Assembly (NCBI RefSeq): GCF_001639725.1
Contig: NZ_LTAW01000001.1
Coordinates: 248,001-312,000, forward strand
Source: Marinomonas atlantica
Lineage (GTDB): Bacteria; Pseudomonadota; Gammaproteobacteria; Pseudomonadales; Marinomonadaceae
Length of the DNA: 64,000 nt
Direction of reading: 5' to 3'
In this document: piece after piece, positions 8,702 through 16,896 of the stretch
How positions within the stretch are numbered: position 1 is the first letter of the stretch
Layout: every line of letters begins with the position of its first letter
Notes under the pieces: generated by a model
Told to the model about the DNA's origin: nothing
Seen by the model: the letters and a program-made list of their open reading frames with translations, nothing else
Database searches by the model: none
Position numbers and translations under genes: made by a program

Positions 8702-9648
8702 TACGCGTGCTTATTCAGTTGGCTGATAATAGAGGTGGCTTGAGCAACAAGAGAGCCAGCGTCCGTTGAGCTATCCGGTAGGATGACCATAGACGACTCT
8801 TTCGCAATTGCGTGCTTGGCTTCAATCGCTTTCGTAGCCAAGTCTAGCTGAATGGCTTTTTGTCCGCTTTCCGTATTCGCAGATTCACCGACCGTACGTA
8901 GGGCTTCGGCTTGTGCATTGGCAACAGCGATGATGGCTTTGGCTTCACCTTCGGCACGCAAAACCTGCTCTTCTTTATCGGCTTCAGCGGATAAAACGAC
9001 TGATTGTTTTTGACCTTCTGCTCGGTTGATCGCCGCTTGGCGGTCACCTTCAGATTCTAAGATCTGGGCACGTTTCACACGTTCCGCTTTCATTTGGGCT
9101 TCCATCGCTTCCATGACAGATTGTGGTGGAATGATGTCTTTGATCTCGTAACGCAGTACCTGGATACCCCACGGGCCGGCTGCTTCGTTGATGGCCGCGA
9201 CAATATTGGTGTTCAGTGCATCACGCTCTTCAAAAGTCTTATCCAGCTCCATTTTACCCAATTCAGAACGCATGGTTGTTTGAGACAGTTGAGTGACGGC
9301 AAAAACATAGTCATCGACACCATAAGTCGCTTTGTACGGATCAAGTACACGAAAGTACAACACGCCATCGACATGCAGGGAGATGTTGTCCTTGGTGATC
9401 GCACCTTGTTTCGGCACATCCACGGCTTGCTCTTTCAACGAACGATCCGCGCCGACACGATCAATAAACGGGATTAAAAAGTTCAAGCCCGCTTCTTTAG
9501 TGGAACGGAACTTACCAAAGCGTTCAATTAAGTAAGCTCGGTTTTGCGGTACAAAAATAATAGAAGATTTAAGCAGTATTAGAGCAAAAATTAGCAGTGC
9601 GACGGGCACTGTAAATAAGTTATCAATGAGAGTCTCGATCATATCCAT
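8701..9648 (-). CDS. qmcA: SPFH/stomatin-family membrane protein (QmcA-like)
   Basis: This 315-residue protein has an N-terminal membrane anchor (TVPVALLIFALILLKSSIIF), then an SPFH/band-7 domain from about residue 32 (VPQNRAYLIERFGKFRSTKE) to about 200, and an Ala/Glu/Lys-rich coiled coil (RVKRAQILESEGDRQAAINR onward). E. coli QmcA is about the same length and organisation. Such proteins oligomerise on the inner membrane and modulate proteases such as FtsH or organise microdomains. It is the first gene of an operon with the NfeD-like gene, its usual partner. Confidence 0.92.
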   Translation of the reverse strand: MDMIETLIDNLFTVPVALLIFALILLKSSIIFVPQNRAYLIERFGKFRSTKEAGLNFLIPFIDRVGADRSLKEQAVDVPKQGAITKDNISLHVDGVLYFRVLDPYKATYGVDDYVFAVTQLSQTTMRSELGKMELDKTFEERDALNTNIVAAINEAAGPWGIQVLRYEIKDIIPPQSVMEAMEAQMKAERVKRAQILESEGDRQAAINRAEGQKQSVVLSAEADKEEQVLRAEGEAKAIIAVANAQAEALRTVGESANTESGQKAIQLDLATKAIEAKHAIAKESSMVILPDSSTDAGSLVAQATSIISQLNKHA

Positions 9649-9898
9649 GGCGTTGGGTCTTTCCTAGTAGGTCAATAAATAAACAGTCCGAGTTTACTGT
9701 GCTTGTTAGGGCAAAGATACCATTTAATTGGTCAATGAAATGCAGCTTAATAGTAAGTCAATAGACTGAAACGTGTTCGGTATTGGTGCATGGTATAGCG
9801 ATTGTGCTTTAAGGGTTGGCGTTCATATAATTGACTTATTGGTCAACTAGTTAAGCTAGTGTTAGTTATATTTTGAGGTAATAGTTTGAATACTTGGG

Positions 9899-9972
9899 AC
9901 TTTCGTCTCATCAAAGTCATTTAAAGAAACTTTTGTTTCATATTGGCACAGGTGTTGCAAACTTCGTTTCAT
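9899..9972 (+). promoter_or_regulatory. Three phased direct repeats upstream of the amino acid ABC operon
   Basis: The motif ACTTTYGTYTCAT occurs at 9899-9911 and 9929-9941, and with one base missing at 9961-9972. The ends are 30 and 31 bp apart, close to three helical turns, as expected for a regulator binding one face of the helix. The last two copies extend to GTTTCATATT. The third copy lies inside the spacer of the putative promoter. The cognate regulator is not identifiable. Confidence 0.5.
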
Positions 9973-9984
9973 ATTCTCTATAAA
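9955..9984 (+). promoter_or_regulatory. Putative sigma-70 promoter of the amino acid ABC operon
   Basis: TTGCAA at 9955-9960 and CTATAA at 9978-9983 (or TATAAA one base later) are separated by 17-18 bp. Transcription would begin about 15 bp before ATG 10005, leaving a short leader containing AGGAAG. Confidence 0.45.
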
Positions 9985-10004
9985 TGAAGCGAGGAAGTCT
10001 GACA

Positions 10005-10799
10005 ATGAAAGCTCTTAAAAAACTGCTTGGTAAAACCTTAATCGCAACTGCTTGTGTGGCTGCGGCAATGACGGCAACCGCCGATGTGCTAAGTGATATT
10101 AAATCTCGTGATGAAATTCGAATTGCTGTACCGCAAGACTTTCCTCCGTTTGGCTCCGTTGGTGCTGATCTAAAGCCCCAAGGCATTGATGTTGATATGG
10201 CGCATTACATTGCTGATCAAATGGGCGTGGACTTAAAGATTGTGCCGGTTACTAGCGCAAACCGTATTCCGTATTTGCAAACCAGTAAGGTTGATCTGGT
10301 TATTTCAAGTTTGGGCAAAAACCCTGAGCGTCAGAAAGCGATTGATTTTTCGACACCGTATGCGCCGTTCTTTCTCGGTGTGTTTGGTGAGAAAAGTGTC
10401 TCAGTAGGAGAGCTTCAAGATCTATCAGGCAAAACGGTCGGTGTCACGCGAGGCTCGGTAGAAGACTTAGAGCTAGAAAAAAATGCCCCGACTAGCGTCA
10501 ATATTCAGCGTTTCGAAGATAACAACACCACACTTACCGCTTACCTAACAGGTCAGGTTAACTTGATTGCGACGGGTAATTTGGTGGCAACGGAAATTGC
10601 GAAACGCAAACCAGCTCGAGCGCCAGAAGCGAAGTTTATGCTAAAAGACTCGCCGTGTTACATCGGTATGGCGAAGGGGGAAGCTGCGCTGCAAAGCGAA
10701 GTGAACGCCATCATTGCGAAAGCATTAGCCGAGGGTAAGCTCAATGACATTTCAATGAAATGGCTAAAAGCGCCGTTACCAGCAGGCTTTGGTGTGTAA
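10005..10799 (+). CDS. Polar amino acid ABC transporter, periplasmic binding protein
   Basis: The protein has a cleavable signal peptide (MKALKKLLGKTLIATACVAA, cleaved near TATA-D) and one SBP_bac_3 domain: IRIAVPQDFPPFGSVGADLK, then GIDVDMAHYIADQMGVDL, VDLVISSLGKNPERQKAIDF and a C-terminal GKLNDISMKWLKAPLPAGF. It captures an amino acid in the periplasm and delivers it to the two permeases encoded next. The ATG at 10005 is preceded by AGGAAG at good spacing; an upstream ATG at 9984 is less likely. It is the first gene of a four-gene operon. Ligand specificity (Gln, Glu, Arg, cysteine or other) cannot be set from sequence alone. Confidence 0.92.
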   Translation: MKALKKLLGKTLIATACVAAAMTATADVLSDIKSRDEIRIAVPQDFPPFGSVGADLKPQGIDVDMAHYIADQMGVDLKIVPVTSANRIPYLQTSKVDLVISSLGKNPERQKAIDFSTPYAPFFLGVFGEKSVSVGELQDLSGKTVGVTRGSVEDLELEKNAPTSVNIQRFEDNNTTLTAYLTGQVNLIATGNLVATEIAKRKPARAPEAKFMLKDSPCYIGMAKGEAALQSEVNAIIAKALAEGKLNDISMKWLKAPLPAGFGV

Positions 10800-10809
10800 G
10801 GCGTAGGCT

Positions 10810-11472
10810 ATGCTGAATTTTTCGGACTTATTGCCGTATACCGATGTGTTTCTTGGTGGTCTGTTGACCACCATCGAGCTCACCGTGTTGACGACTTTTT
10901 TAGGGGTGATGGTGGGCACGCTGTGTGCGTCGATCCGTCAATATGGAAGCAAGGCTAGCCGTCGAGTTGTAGCGGCTTACGTGGAATTGATTCGTAATAC
11001 CCCCTTTATTGTGCAGTTGTTTTTTATCTTCTTCGGTTTGCCATCGATCGGCTTTTTATTGACGCCATGGCAAGCCAGCATCATTGCGTTAACGATTAAT
11101 TTAGGTGCCTACAGTACTGAGATCATTCGTGCTGGGTTGAGCAACATCCCTAAAGGGCAATGGGAAGCAGCTAAGGTGTTGGGGATGAACTTTCGCCAAA
11201 CTCTGATGCGCGTGGTTTTCACGCCAGCGTTTGAAAAGATTTATCCAGCGTTAACCAGTCAATGCATCATCGTAATGTTGGGCTCGGCAGTGTTATCACA
11301 AATTTCGGTTCAAGATTTAACCTATGCCGCCAATTTAGTTCAGTCGCGCAATTTCCGCGCTTTTGAAAGCTATGTCATAACGGCGTTGATGTATTTAGGT
11401 TTGGCTATGTTAATGCGCTATGCCTTTAGCTTAATCGGCAAGCGTGTGTTTGCGTATCGGGAGGTCCGATGA
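10810..11472 (+). CDS. Polar amino acid ABC transporter, permease 1
   Basis: This 220-residue HisM/GlnP-type inner-membrane permease carries about five transmembrane segments and the EAA-loop signature for contact with the ATPase (YSTEIIRAGLSNIPKGQWEA then AKVLG). The N-terminal TTIELTVLTTFLGVMVGTL segment is typical of the family. It starts 10 bp after the binding protein and overlaps the second permease by four bases (ATGA). Confidence 0.92.
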   Translation: MLNFSDLLPYTDVFLGGLLTTIELTVLTTFLGVMVGTLCASIRQYGSKASRRVVAAYVELIRNTPFIVQLFFIFFGLPSIGFLLTPWQASIIALTINLGAYSTEIIRAGLSNIPKGQWEAAKVLGMNFRQTLMRVVFTPAFEKIYPALTSQCIIVMLGSAVLSQISVQDLTYAANLVQSRNFRAFESYVITALMYLGLAMLMRYAFSLIGKRVFAYREVR

Positions 11473-12119
11473 TTGAGTTTTCGAACTGGGACATTGTACG
11501 CAATTTGTTGTTTGCGACTCAGTGGACAGTATTGCTCTCGCTGGCGGCATTTGTGTGCGGATCCAGTGTGGCTTTATGTTTGAGCGCGATTCGCTTGACT
11601 CGCAATCCGGTTATGGTGCGTTTTGTTAAGGTCTACATTGAGCTGTTTCAAGGCACGCCGTTGTTGATGCAGATGTTCTTGTGCTTCTTTGGCTTATCCA
11701 TGATGGGTTATGAAATTTCAGCATGGGGCGCCGCTATTCTGTCACTGACGCTCTTTACCAGTGCTTTTTTAGTTGAGATCTGGCGTGGTTGTATCGACAC
11801 CTTACCAAAAGGGCAATGGGAAGCCAGCCGAGTATTAGGCATGAATTTTTTGCAGACGCTACGGTTCATCATTTTGCCACAAGCGATGCGTGTGGCTTTT
11901 GCTCCGACAGTCGGCTTTTCTGTGCAAGTGGTTAAGGGCACGGCACTTGCGTCGGTTATTGGTTTTGTTGAGTTAACCAAGGCGGGCACTATGTTGAATA
12001 ACGCAACCTTTGAACCGTTTAAAGTCTTTATTTTCGTGGCGCTGATCTATTTTGCTTTGTGTTATCCGCTGTCACTGTTCAGCCAGTTTTTGGAGAAGAA
12101 ATACCATGTCGCTCGTTAA
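11469..12119 (+). CDS. Polar amino acid ABC transporter, permease 2
   Basis: This 216-residue paralogue of the preceding permease has the same layout, with the EAA loop FLVEIWRGCIDTLPKGQWEA and the preceding ELFQGTPLLMQMF. The two permeases should form a heterodimer in the inner membrane. Its start overlaps the first permease stop, and its own 3' end overlaps the ATPase gene by 14 bp. Confidence 0.92.
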   Translation: MIEFSNWDIVRNLLFATQWTVLLSLAAFVCGSSVALCLSAIRLTRNPVMVRFVKVYIELFQGTPLLMQMFLCFFGLSMMGYEISAWGAAILSLTLFTSAFLVEIWRGCIDTLPKGQWEASRVLGMNFLQTLRFIILPQAMRVAFAPTVGFSVQVVKGTALASVIGFVELTKAGTMLNNATFEPFKVFIFVALIYFALCYPLSLFSQFLEKKYHVAR

Positions 12120-12834
12120 GCTTGATCAAGTCCATAAATACTATGGCGACTTTCATGTACTCAAAGGCATCGATTTAAACATTAAGGCTGGCGAAGTCGT
12201 GTCGATCATTGGCAGAAGCGGCTCTGGCAAAAGCACACTGCTACGTTGCATTAATGGTCTTGAAGAATATCAGCAAGGTGGGATTTCGGTAGACGATAAA
12301 GAGGTGACATCAGAAGACATTCAAGTACGTCGTTTGGCGTTGAGCGTTGGTATGATCTTCCAGAATTTTAATTTGTTTCCGCATCTAACAGTCGGCGAAA
12401 ACATTATGCTTGCGCCGACCATTGTGTTGAAAAAGTCAAAGCGCGACGCTGAAGTGATCGCTAAGGCAATGCTAGAAAAAGTGGGGCTTGGGGATAAGTT
12501 TGACAGTTATCCAGAGAAATTGTCCGGCGGACAGCAGCAACGTGTGGCGATTGCTCGAGCGTTGGCAATGAACCCTAAGGTATTGTTATGTGATGAAATT
12601 ACGTCAGCATTAGACCCTGAATTAGTGGGCGAAGTACTGAAAGTGTTGGAGCAGCTGGCCGCAGAAGGAATGACGTTGGTGTTGGTAACCCATGAAATGA
12701 ACTTTGCACGCGATGTGGGCGATCGAGTGGTGTTTATGCATCAAGGCAAAGTATGGGAACAGGGTGATTCGAAAACACTCTTATCAGAACCTCAGACAGA
12801 AGAACTGAAACAGTTTATCGGGGCGGTATTGTAG
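12106..12834 (+). CDS. Polar amino acid ABC transporter, ATP-binding protein
   Basis: The 242-residue ATPase has Walker A GRSGSGKST, the ABC signature LSGGQQQRVAIARAL, Walker B VLLCDEITSALDPE and the switch histidine in LVTHEM. This is the GlnQ/HisP type that powers polar amino acid uptake. The frame opens earlier, at 12052, but ATG 12106 (MSLVKLDQVHKYYGDFHVLK) is preceded by GGAGAAG and aligns with the family start. It ends the four-gene transporter operon. A 7-bp inverted repeat (CCAGTAT/ATACTGG) follows, without a T-tract. Confidence 0.94.
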   Translation: MSLVKLDQVHKYYGDFHVLKGIDLNIKAGEVVSIIGRSGSGKSTLLRCINGLEEYQQGGISVDDKEVTSEDIQVRRLALSVGMIFQNFNLFPHLTVGENIMLAPTIVLKKSKRDAEVIAKAMLEKVGLGDKFDSYPEKLSGGQQQRVAIARALAMNPKVLLCDEITSALDPELVGEVLKVLEQLAAEGMTLVLVTHEMNFARDVGDRVVFMHQGKVWEQGDSKTLLSEPQTEELKQFIGAVL

Positions 12835-12985
12835 GTAAAGTGCCAGTATAGCAACAGGATTATCACCATACTGGACTTGACGGTTAGCTCAATGGATCGC
12901 TTCGAGAGTTATTAATTATCTAAAGACACGACTAGAAAGTCAGTTTTAATACTCTTAACGAGCAAAGTAGGTCATATACATATAA

Positions 12986-13600
12986 TTAGTTCAAGATCAT
13001 CAATACGCTGAGAGTTAGCATGAAAACCGCAATGATCCCATCCAAAACCCGCCACGCGTTGGGGTTGTTAAACACCGGACGCAGTAGCCGAGCACCGTAG
13101 CCTAGTGCCACAAACCAGACGATACTCGCGCAGCAGGCTCCAATGCCAAAAACAATCTGCCCGACGCCAGGGTAATGAGTCGACAAGCTGCCGAGCAAAA
13201 CCATGGTGTCGAGATAAACATGTGGGTTAAGAAACGTGAACGCCAAACAGGTTAATACAGCCACTTTTAGTGAAGCTCCTGCACCTGATTGGCTGGCTTG
13301 AAGGGCGCCAGCGCCAGTCCAGGCACGGTATGCGGCTTGCAGTCCGTACACAGCAAGAAACACTGCGCCTCCAAGTTGAAGTAGATGAATGGCTTTTGGC
13401 CATTCGTTGACGATGTAGCCAATGCCCGCAACGCCGGCACTGATGAGTAAAATGTCGCTCAAGGATGTGATCGCTACGATCACGCCAACATGTCTACGTA
13501 GTAAACCTTGACGTAAAACAAACGCATTTTGTGATCCAATCGCAATGATCAAGCCTGCTCCAGTGGTGAATCCTGCTAATAGTGCTGTGAGTAGCATCAA
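12986..13600 (-). CDS. LysE/ArgO-family amino acid exporter
   Basis: This 204-residue, six-helix membrane protein begins MMLLTALLAGFTTGAGLIIA and continues IGSQNAFVLRQGLLRRHV, the LysE/ArgO signature; FTFLNPHVYLDTMVLLGSLS is the conserved central motif. It exports basic amino acids such as arginine or lysine across the inner membrane. The adjacent divergent LysR regulator is ArgP-like, the classic argO-argP arrangement. An assignment to arginine rather than lysine is inference from E. coli. Confidence 0.9.
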   Translation of the reverse strand: MMLLTALLAGFTTGAGLIIAIGSQNAFVLRQGLLRRHVGVIVAITSLSDILLISAGVAGIGYIVNEWPKAIHLLQLGGAVFLAVYGLQAAYRAWTGAGALQASQSGAGASLKVAVLTCLAFTFLNPHVYLDTMVLLGSLSTHYPGVGQIVFGIGACCASIVWFVALGYGARLLRPVFNNPNAWRVLDGIIAVFMLTLSVLMILN

Positions 13601-13705
13601 GACTTTCCTATGAGGTGATAAGTAGGGTGAATCATGGTGTGCAACGTTAAATTAGTAAATTTAATTTTTCTGAGTATGATTAAGATAAATTAATCTGGGG
13701 TGATG
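13601..13705. promoter_or_regulatory. Divergent exporter/argP-type intergenic region
   Basis: The 100-bp AT-rich spacer between the LysE-type gene and its LysR regulator contains AAATTAGTAAATTTAATTTT around 13649-13668, with partial dyad symmetry. It is the probable control region where the ArgP-like regulator acts on the exporter. The exact operator is inference. Confidence 0.4.
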
Positions 13706-14599
13706 ATGAGTTTATTGCATCCACAATTGGCAGCGTTTGCTGCCATCATAGAAGAAGCCAGTTTTGACGGTGCGGCTAAACGCTTGGCAGTGACACCATC
13801 GGCAATCTCTCAGCGAGTCAAAGCGTTAGAGGATCGTCTCGGACAGGTCTTGATCGTACGTCAGCCGCCTTGTCGACCAACTGAAGCAGGGCAGATCTTG
13901 TTGCGTAAGGTTCAGCCGATGTTGGTACTGGAAGCTGAAGCCTTTTCAGATTTTCAGTTGGATCAACCCGCTGAGACAGCCATACGTCGCCTCAAAATTG
14001 CGGTCAATGATGACTCTCTAGAGACTTGGGTGTTGCCAGCTTTAGCCGCCTTAACTCATGATTTTGGTTACTTATTTGATGTGATTGTCGACGATCAAGA
14101 TCATTCGTTAAGTTTATTGCGAGATGGCTCTGCGGTAGGAGCTGTGACGTCAGAGGCTAAGGCGATACAGGGCTGTGATATTCATTCACTCGGGACTATG
14201 CGATACCATGCGATTGCTTCATCTGCTTATCAAACGCGGTACTTTGCCAACGGTCTGACAGCTAAGGCGTTTCAGCAAGCTCCGATGCTGGTGTTTAATC
14301 GTAAGGACACTTTGCAAAGCCGCTTCATGGCGCAATTTACCGATCAGCCACTGTCGCCCCCAACACACTACTTACCAACCTCGAAAGGGTTTGTCGAGGC
14401 AGCGGCGTTAGGGTTGGGATGGTGTATGGTTCCGGAATGCATGATTCAGTCAGCGTTGGCAGAACAACGAGTTGTGTTGTTAGACAGCCGCGTCACTGTG
14501 GATGTGCCTTTGTATTGGCAGCATACCTCAGTGCGCTCCGCTGTCTTGAGTAATCTAACTCGTGTCTTTATCGCTCAAGCAAAGAGTGCGATGGGATAG
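13706..14599 (+). CDS. ArgP/LysG-type LysR regulator of amino acid export
   Basis: The protein is about 297 residues with an N-terminal HTH (AAKRLAVTPSAISQRVKALE, then DRLGQVLIVR) and a LysR effector domain. The wording of the HTH (SAISQRVKALED...L.VR) is characteristic of ArgP/IciA/LysG, which sense lysine or arginine and switch on the adjacent exporter. Three ATGs in a row lie at 13700, 13703 and 13706; the last is best placed after the GGGG at 13697. It is divergent from the LysE-family gene, supporting the pairing. Confidence 0.9.
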   Translation: MSLLHPQLAAFAAIIEEASFDGAAKRLAVTPSAISQRVKALEDRLGQVLIVRQPPCRPTEAGQILLRKVQPMLVLEAEAFSDFQLDQPAETAIRRLKIAVNDDSLETWVLPALAALTHDFGYLFDVIVDDQDHSLSLLRDGSAVGAVTSEAKAIQGCDIHSLGTMRYHAIASSAYQTRYFANGLTAKAFQQAPMLVFNRKDTLQSRFMAQFTDQPLSPPTHYLPTSKGFVEAAALGLGWCMVPECMIQSALAEQRVVLLDSRVTVDVPLYWQHTSVRSAVLSNLTRVFIAQAKSAMG

Positions 14600-14618
14600 G
14601 CGATTGCCAAATCTAGTT

Positions 14619-15158
14619 CTAAAGTATGGCGTTTACTGAGTTTAGCCAAACCTGTTGCTGCCACTGTTCGAACTTTACTTCCTTGGGGATTGAGGCATTA
14701 GCAGGGCTGGTTGAAGGTAAAATGACGAGTTCATACGCTGCAAAGAAGACTGGGTTATTTTTTAGTAAGTGGCGTTTGAAGGATTGATAAGCTTTTTGTC
14801 CGTTGAAGCAAAGCTTTGAAATGTTTGGGTACTGTGAAAGCAAACCGAGCAGATCGTTGGCCCGCTCGCTACCCGCGACAATCTTTGAGTCTAAGCTGCC
14901 TTGCCGCTCACAGTGTTGTAATACGTCCCATAACGCAACCTTAAAGCGTTTCAACATGGCTACGCGTTCTGCGTAAGCGCCTGGTACAGGCTGGTCTAAT
15001 ACCGCAGCTGGGATTTTCCAGAACAGATTGTAAGGGTGTGCGTAATACTGTTGCTCGTCCAGAGATGCTTGGCCTGGCATAGAGCCGAGCACCAATGTGG
15101 TTGCTTGTTCATCCACTATTGGCGCGAAACTTTTCAATAAGGGGTTAGAGGGCTTCAT
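14619..15158 (-). CDS. DNA-deoxyinosine (hypoxanthine) glycosylase
   Basis: The protein is about 179 residues, in the uracil-DNA glycosylase superfamily: LVLGSMPGQASLDEQQYYAH then PYNLFWK corresponds to the catalytic loop of the hypoxanthine-DNA glycosylase family, followed by VALWDVLQHCERQGSLDSKI and ILPSTSPANAS. It should excise deaminated adenine (hypoxanthine) from DNA, starting base excision repair. The frame runs to 15212, but ATG 15158 (MKPSNPLLKSFAPIVDEQ) fits the family better and overlaps the upstream gene by 14 bp, so the two are coupled. Confidence 0.85.
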   Translation of the reverse strand: MKPSNPLLKSFAPIVDEQATTLVLGSMPGQASLDEQQYYAHPYNLFWKIPAAVLDQPVPGAYAERVAMLKRFKVALWDVLQHCERQGSLDSKIVAGSERANDLLGLLSQYPNISKLCFNGQKAYQSFKRHLLKNNPVFFAAYELVILPSTSPANASIPKEVKFEQWQQQVWLNSVNAIL

Positions 15159-15633
15159 TTGGGTTTTCAATATCGAATAAATAAGCCCACTCTTGATCTC
15201 GTCCCATGGCATCGACCATTTGAACTTTCAGCACCCACTGCATGCGCTCATCGGTACATAAGGGCACGACGACTTGGTTTTGCCATGTATTATCTGGCAA
15301 TTTTCTCAGTGGGTATTCGTAAACACCTAAGTACATGTCTCGACCTTCAAGTACGAGCTTCACGGCTTGAGCATTTTGAACTGCTTTTGGTAATTCCAAT
15401 GTCGTATTAATACGGCGATTAAGGCGTATACCGTCTTCAAATTGGATGGTTGCACCGTTAAAGCGTTTCGGTGTTTCCTGTAAATAGCACGCACCAGTGT
15501 CTAAATTACAAGGTCCTAATGCCTCTGGAAGCGGGTCTTCCGAGTGAATCATTTTAACGATGGCTGCTACACCAAACACAGACACAAATGCGCCAGCGTA
15601 AAACAGCAGCTCAACTTTGCTGAAAAATTTCAT
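15145..15633 (-). CDS. Membrane-anchored hypothetical protein
   Basis: I do not recognise a named family. The 162 residues begin with a hydrophobic anchor (FSKVELLFYAGAFVSVFGVA) and then a soluble, likely periplasmic domain with two nearby cysteines (GPCNLDTGACYLQ), a pattern compatible with a disulfide or metal site. The rest reads as a beta-rich domain (LVLEGRDMYLGVYEYPLRKL). It overlaps the start of the glycosylase gene by 14 bp and so is probably co-expressed with it. The layout resembles small periplasmic proteins of unknown function in marine gammaproteobacteria. The 334 bp upstream (15634-15969) hold no convincing gene. Confidence 0.7.
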   Translation of the reverse strand: MKFFSKVELLFYAGAFVSVFGVAAIVKMIHSEDPLPEALGPCNLDTGACYLQETPKRFNGATIQFEDGIRLNRRINTTLELPKAVQNAQAVKLVLEGRDMYLGVYEYPLRKLPDNTWQNQVVVPLCTDERMQWVLKVQMVDAMGRDQEWAYLFDIENPNEAL

Positions 15634-15969
15634 AAGTCAGAGTTTCTTTAATCGAATTTTTAGTCTGTTACGTATTTTACCCTGTAACAGACCATATGAG
15701 CATTGAAGAGTTCGCGTTGCACTGGAAATTCTTTTTATGATGAGGTGCAAACGGCGGCTAATGGATTTCGGTAGGTCTTCGATAAGAAGGTGAAAAGTTG
15801 GGCAACTATTTGTCATTGGAGAGGAGTCATGTTGCAGAATTATGCATTTCCTCATGTATATTTGTTAAATTGAGAAATCTAATAGCAACTATTTAGGGCC
15901 ATGATGTGCATTGATGGTGCTTTTGTATATATTGGTATGTAAACAGGTGTCCTCATAGGAGTAGGTGTG

Positions 15970-16386
15970 ATGACGATAAGAAGGGTACAACCCATTGATT
16001 TAGAGCCATTGGTAGAACTTTGGGAAATGGTCTTTCCAGATGATCCGTCCCACAATGCACCACGCTCTATGTTACCCACGAAACTGGATGTAGATGATCT
16101 GATTTTAGTGGCTTGGGAAGAGGGCAAGTTAATTGGTGCCTGTATGCTTGGCTATGACGGTCACCGTGGCTGGTTGTATGCCGTTGCTGTACACCCAGAC
16201 TACCGTCGTAAAGGTGTCGGAACAAATTTGATCAATGCTTCGTTTCAGACACTGCAATCTCTTGGCTGTATTAAAGTGAATCTTCAGGTGCGTGAGGTGA
16301 ACAATCCAGAACTGATTGCTTTCTACGAATCCTTGGGTTTTGAAGTAGAAAAACGCATTAGTATGGGTAAATTAATTGACGGTTAG
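15970..16386 (+). CDS. GNAT-family acetyltransferase (YpeA-like)
   Basis: This protein of about 138 residues has the acetyl-CoA binding motif VHPDYRRKGVGTNLIN at about residues 75-90, preceded by GYDGHRGWLYAVAV and followed by NPELIAFYESLGFE. The wording and length match E. coli YpeA, an uncharacterised GNAT enzyme. Two adjacent ATGs lie at 15967 and 15970; AGGAGTAGG precedes them. The acetyl acceptor is unknown. Confidence 0.88.
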   Translation: MTIRRVQPIDLEPLVELWEMVFPDDPSHNAPRSMLPTKLDVDDLILVAWEEGKLIGACMLGYDGHRGWLYAVAVHPDYRRKGVGTNLINASFQTLQSLGCIKVNLQVREVNNPELIAFYESLGFEVEKRISMGKLIDG

Positions 16387-16896
16387 TGTCTGTTCTTTGA
16401 ACGATCTTTGTGTCTCGTCTTGAAATACGGTGACACAAAAGGAGGCTCCGACCGTTAATACCTGCTGTTTGCTTTTTTGTCTACTTCCTCAAAACCTTGA
16501 TAACGCTACCTGACATCGCGTTGTCATGGCTATTTCTTGCTTCTCATTTTAATTGCTTAGGTTTCTTTGGCATTACGATTACTAGACCGCTGAGCGTAAT
16601 ACCATGCCTCTTCCCTCTGTCTTATTCTACATATGTAGTAGAAGCGCATAATTTTGACGTTTTTAGTATACATTCACACGTTTAAACACGATTAAACTAA
16701 GTGTACTAGGACAAAAGTTATACAGATTTTCTTTCTTATATCGTTTTGTGCTTAAACAAAGAAGCAATGCTCTGTCGTAATGCTGATCAAAGCTGAACGC
16801 ATTATTCCCAAAATAAGACAGAGAGCCCTTGTCTGGTTTTAAAAAAATTAAAACGCCAGAGCATACGAATTTAACTATCTTGCAGGTAACGAAAAG
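16387..16896 (+). promoter_or_regulatory. Long gene-free leader upstream of the fusion gene
   Basis: These 510 bp contain no convincing coding frame. A hairpin (TTTGTGTC/GACACAAA at 16407-16414 and 16432-16439) follows the GNAT gene. A perfect 12-bp palindrome, CTACATATGTAG, lies at 16627-16638 and could be an operator. The final stretch ends with GCAGG about 10 bases before the ATG at 16897. I do not see a recognisable riboswitch (no glycine aptamer signature). Confidence 0.4.

Noticed and set aside
15637-15855. Minus-strand frame of 72 codons ending 3 bp before the hypothetical membrane protein gene
   Set aside because: The close spacing is suggestive, but no start has a ribosome binding site and the basic, repetitive sequence matches no family.
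16497-16685. 62-codon frame in the leader of the fusion gene
   Set aside because: No ribosome binding site, no family similarity, and composition like non-coding DNA.
16387-16896. Glycine riboswitch upstream of the fusion gene
   Set aside because: The conserved tandem aptamer signatures are not visible on reading.
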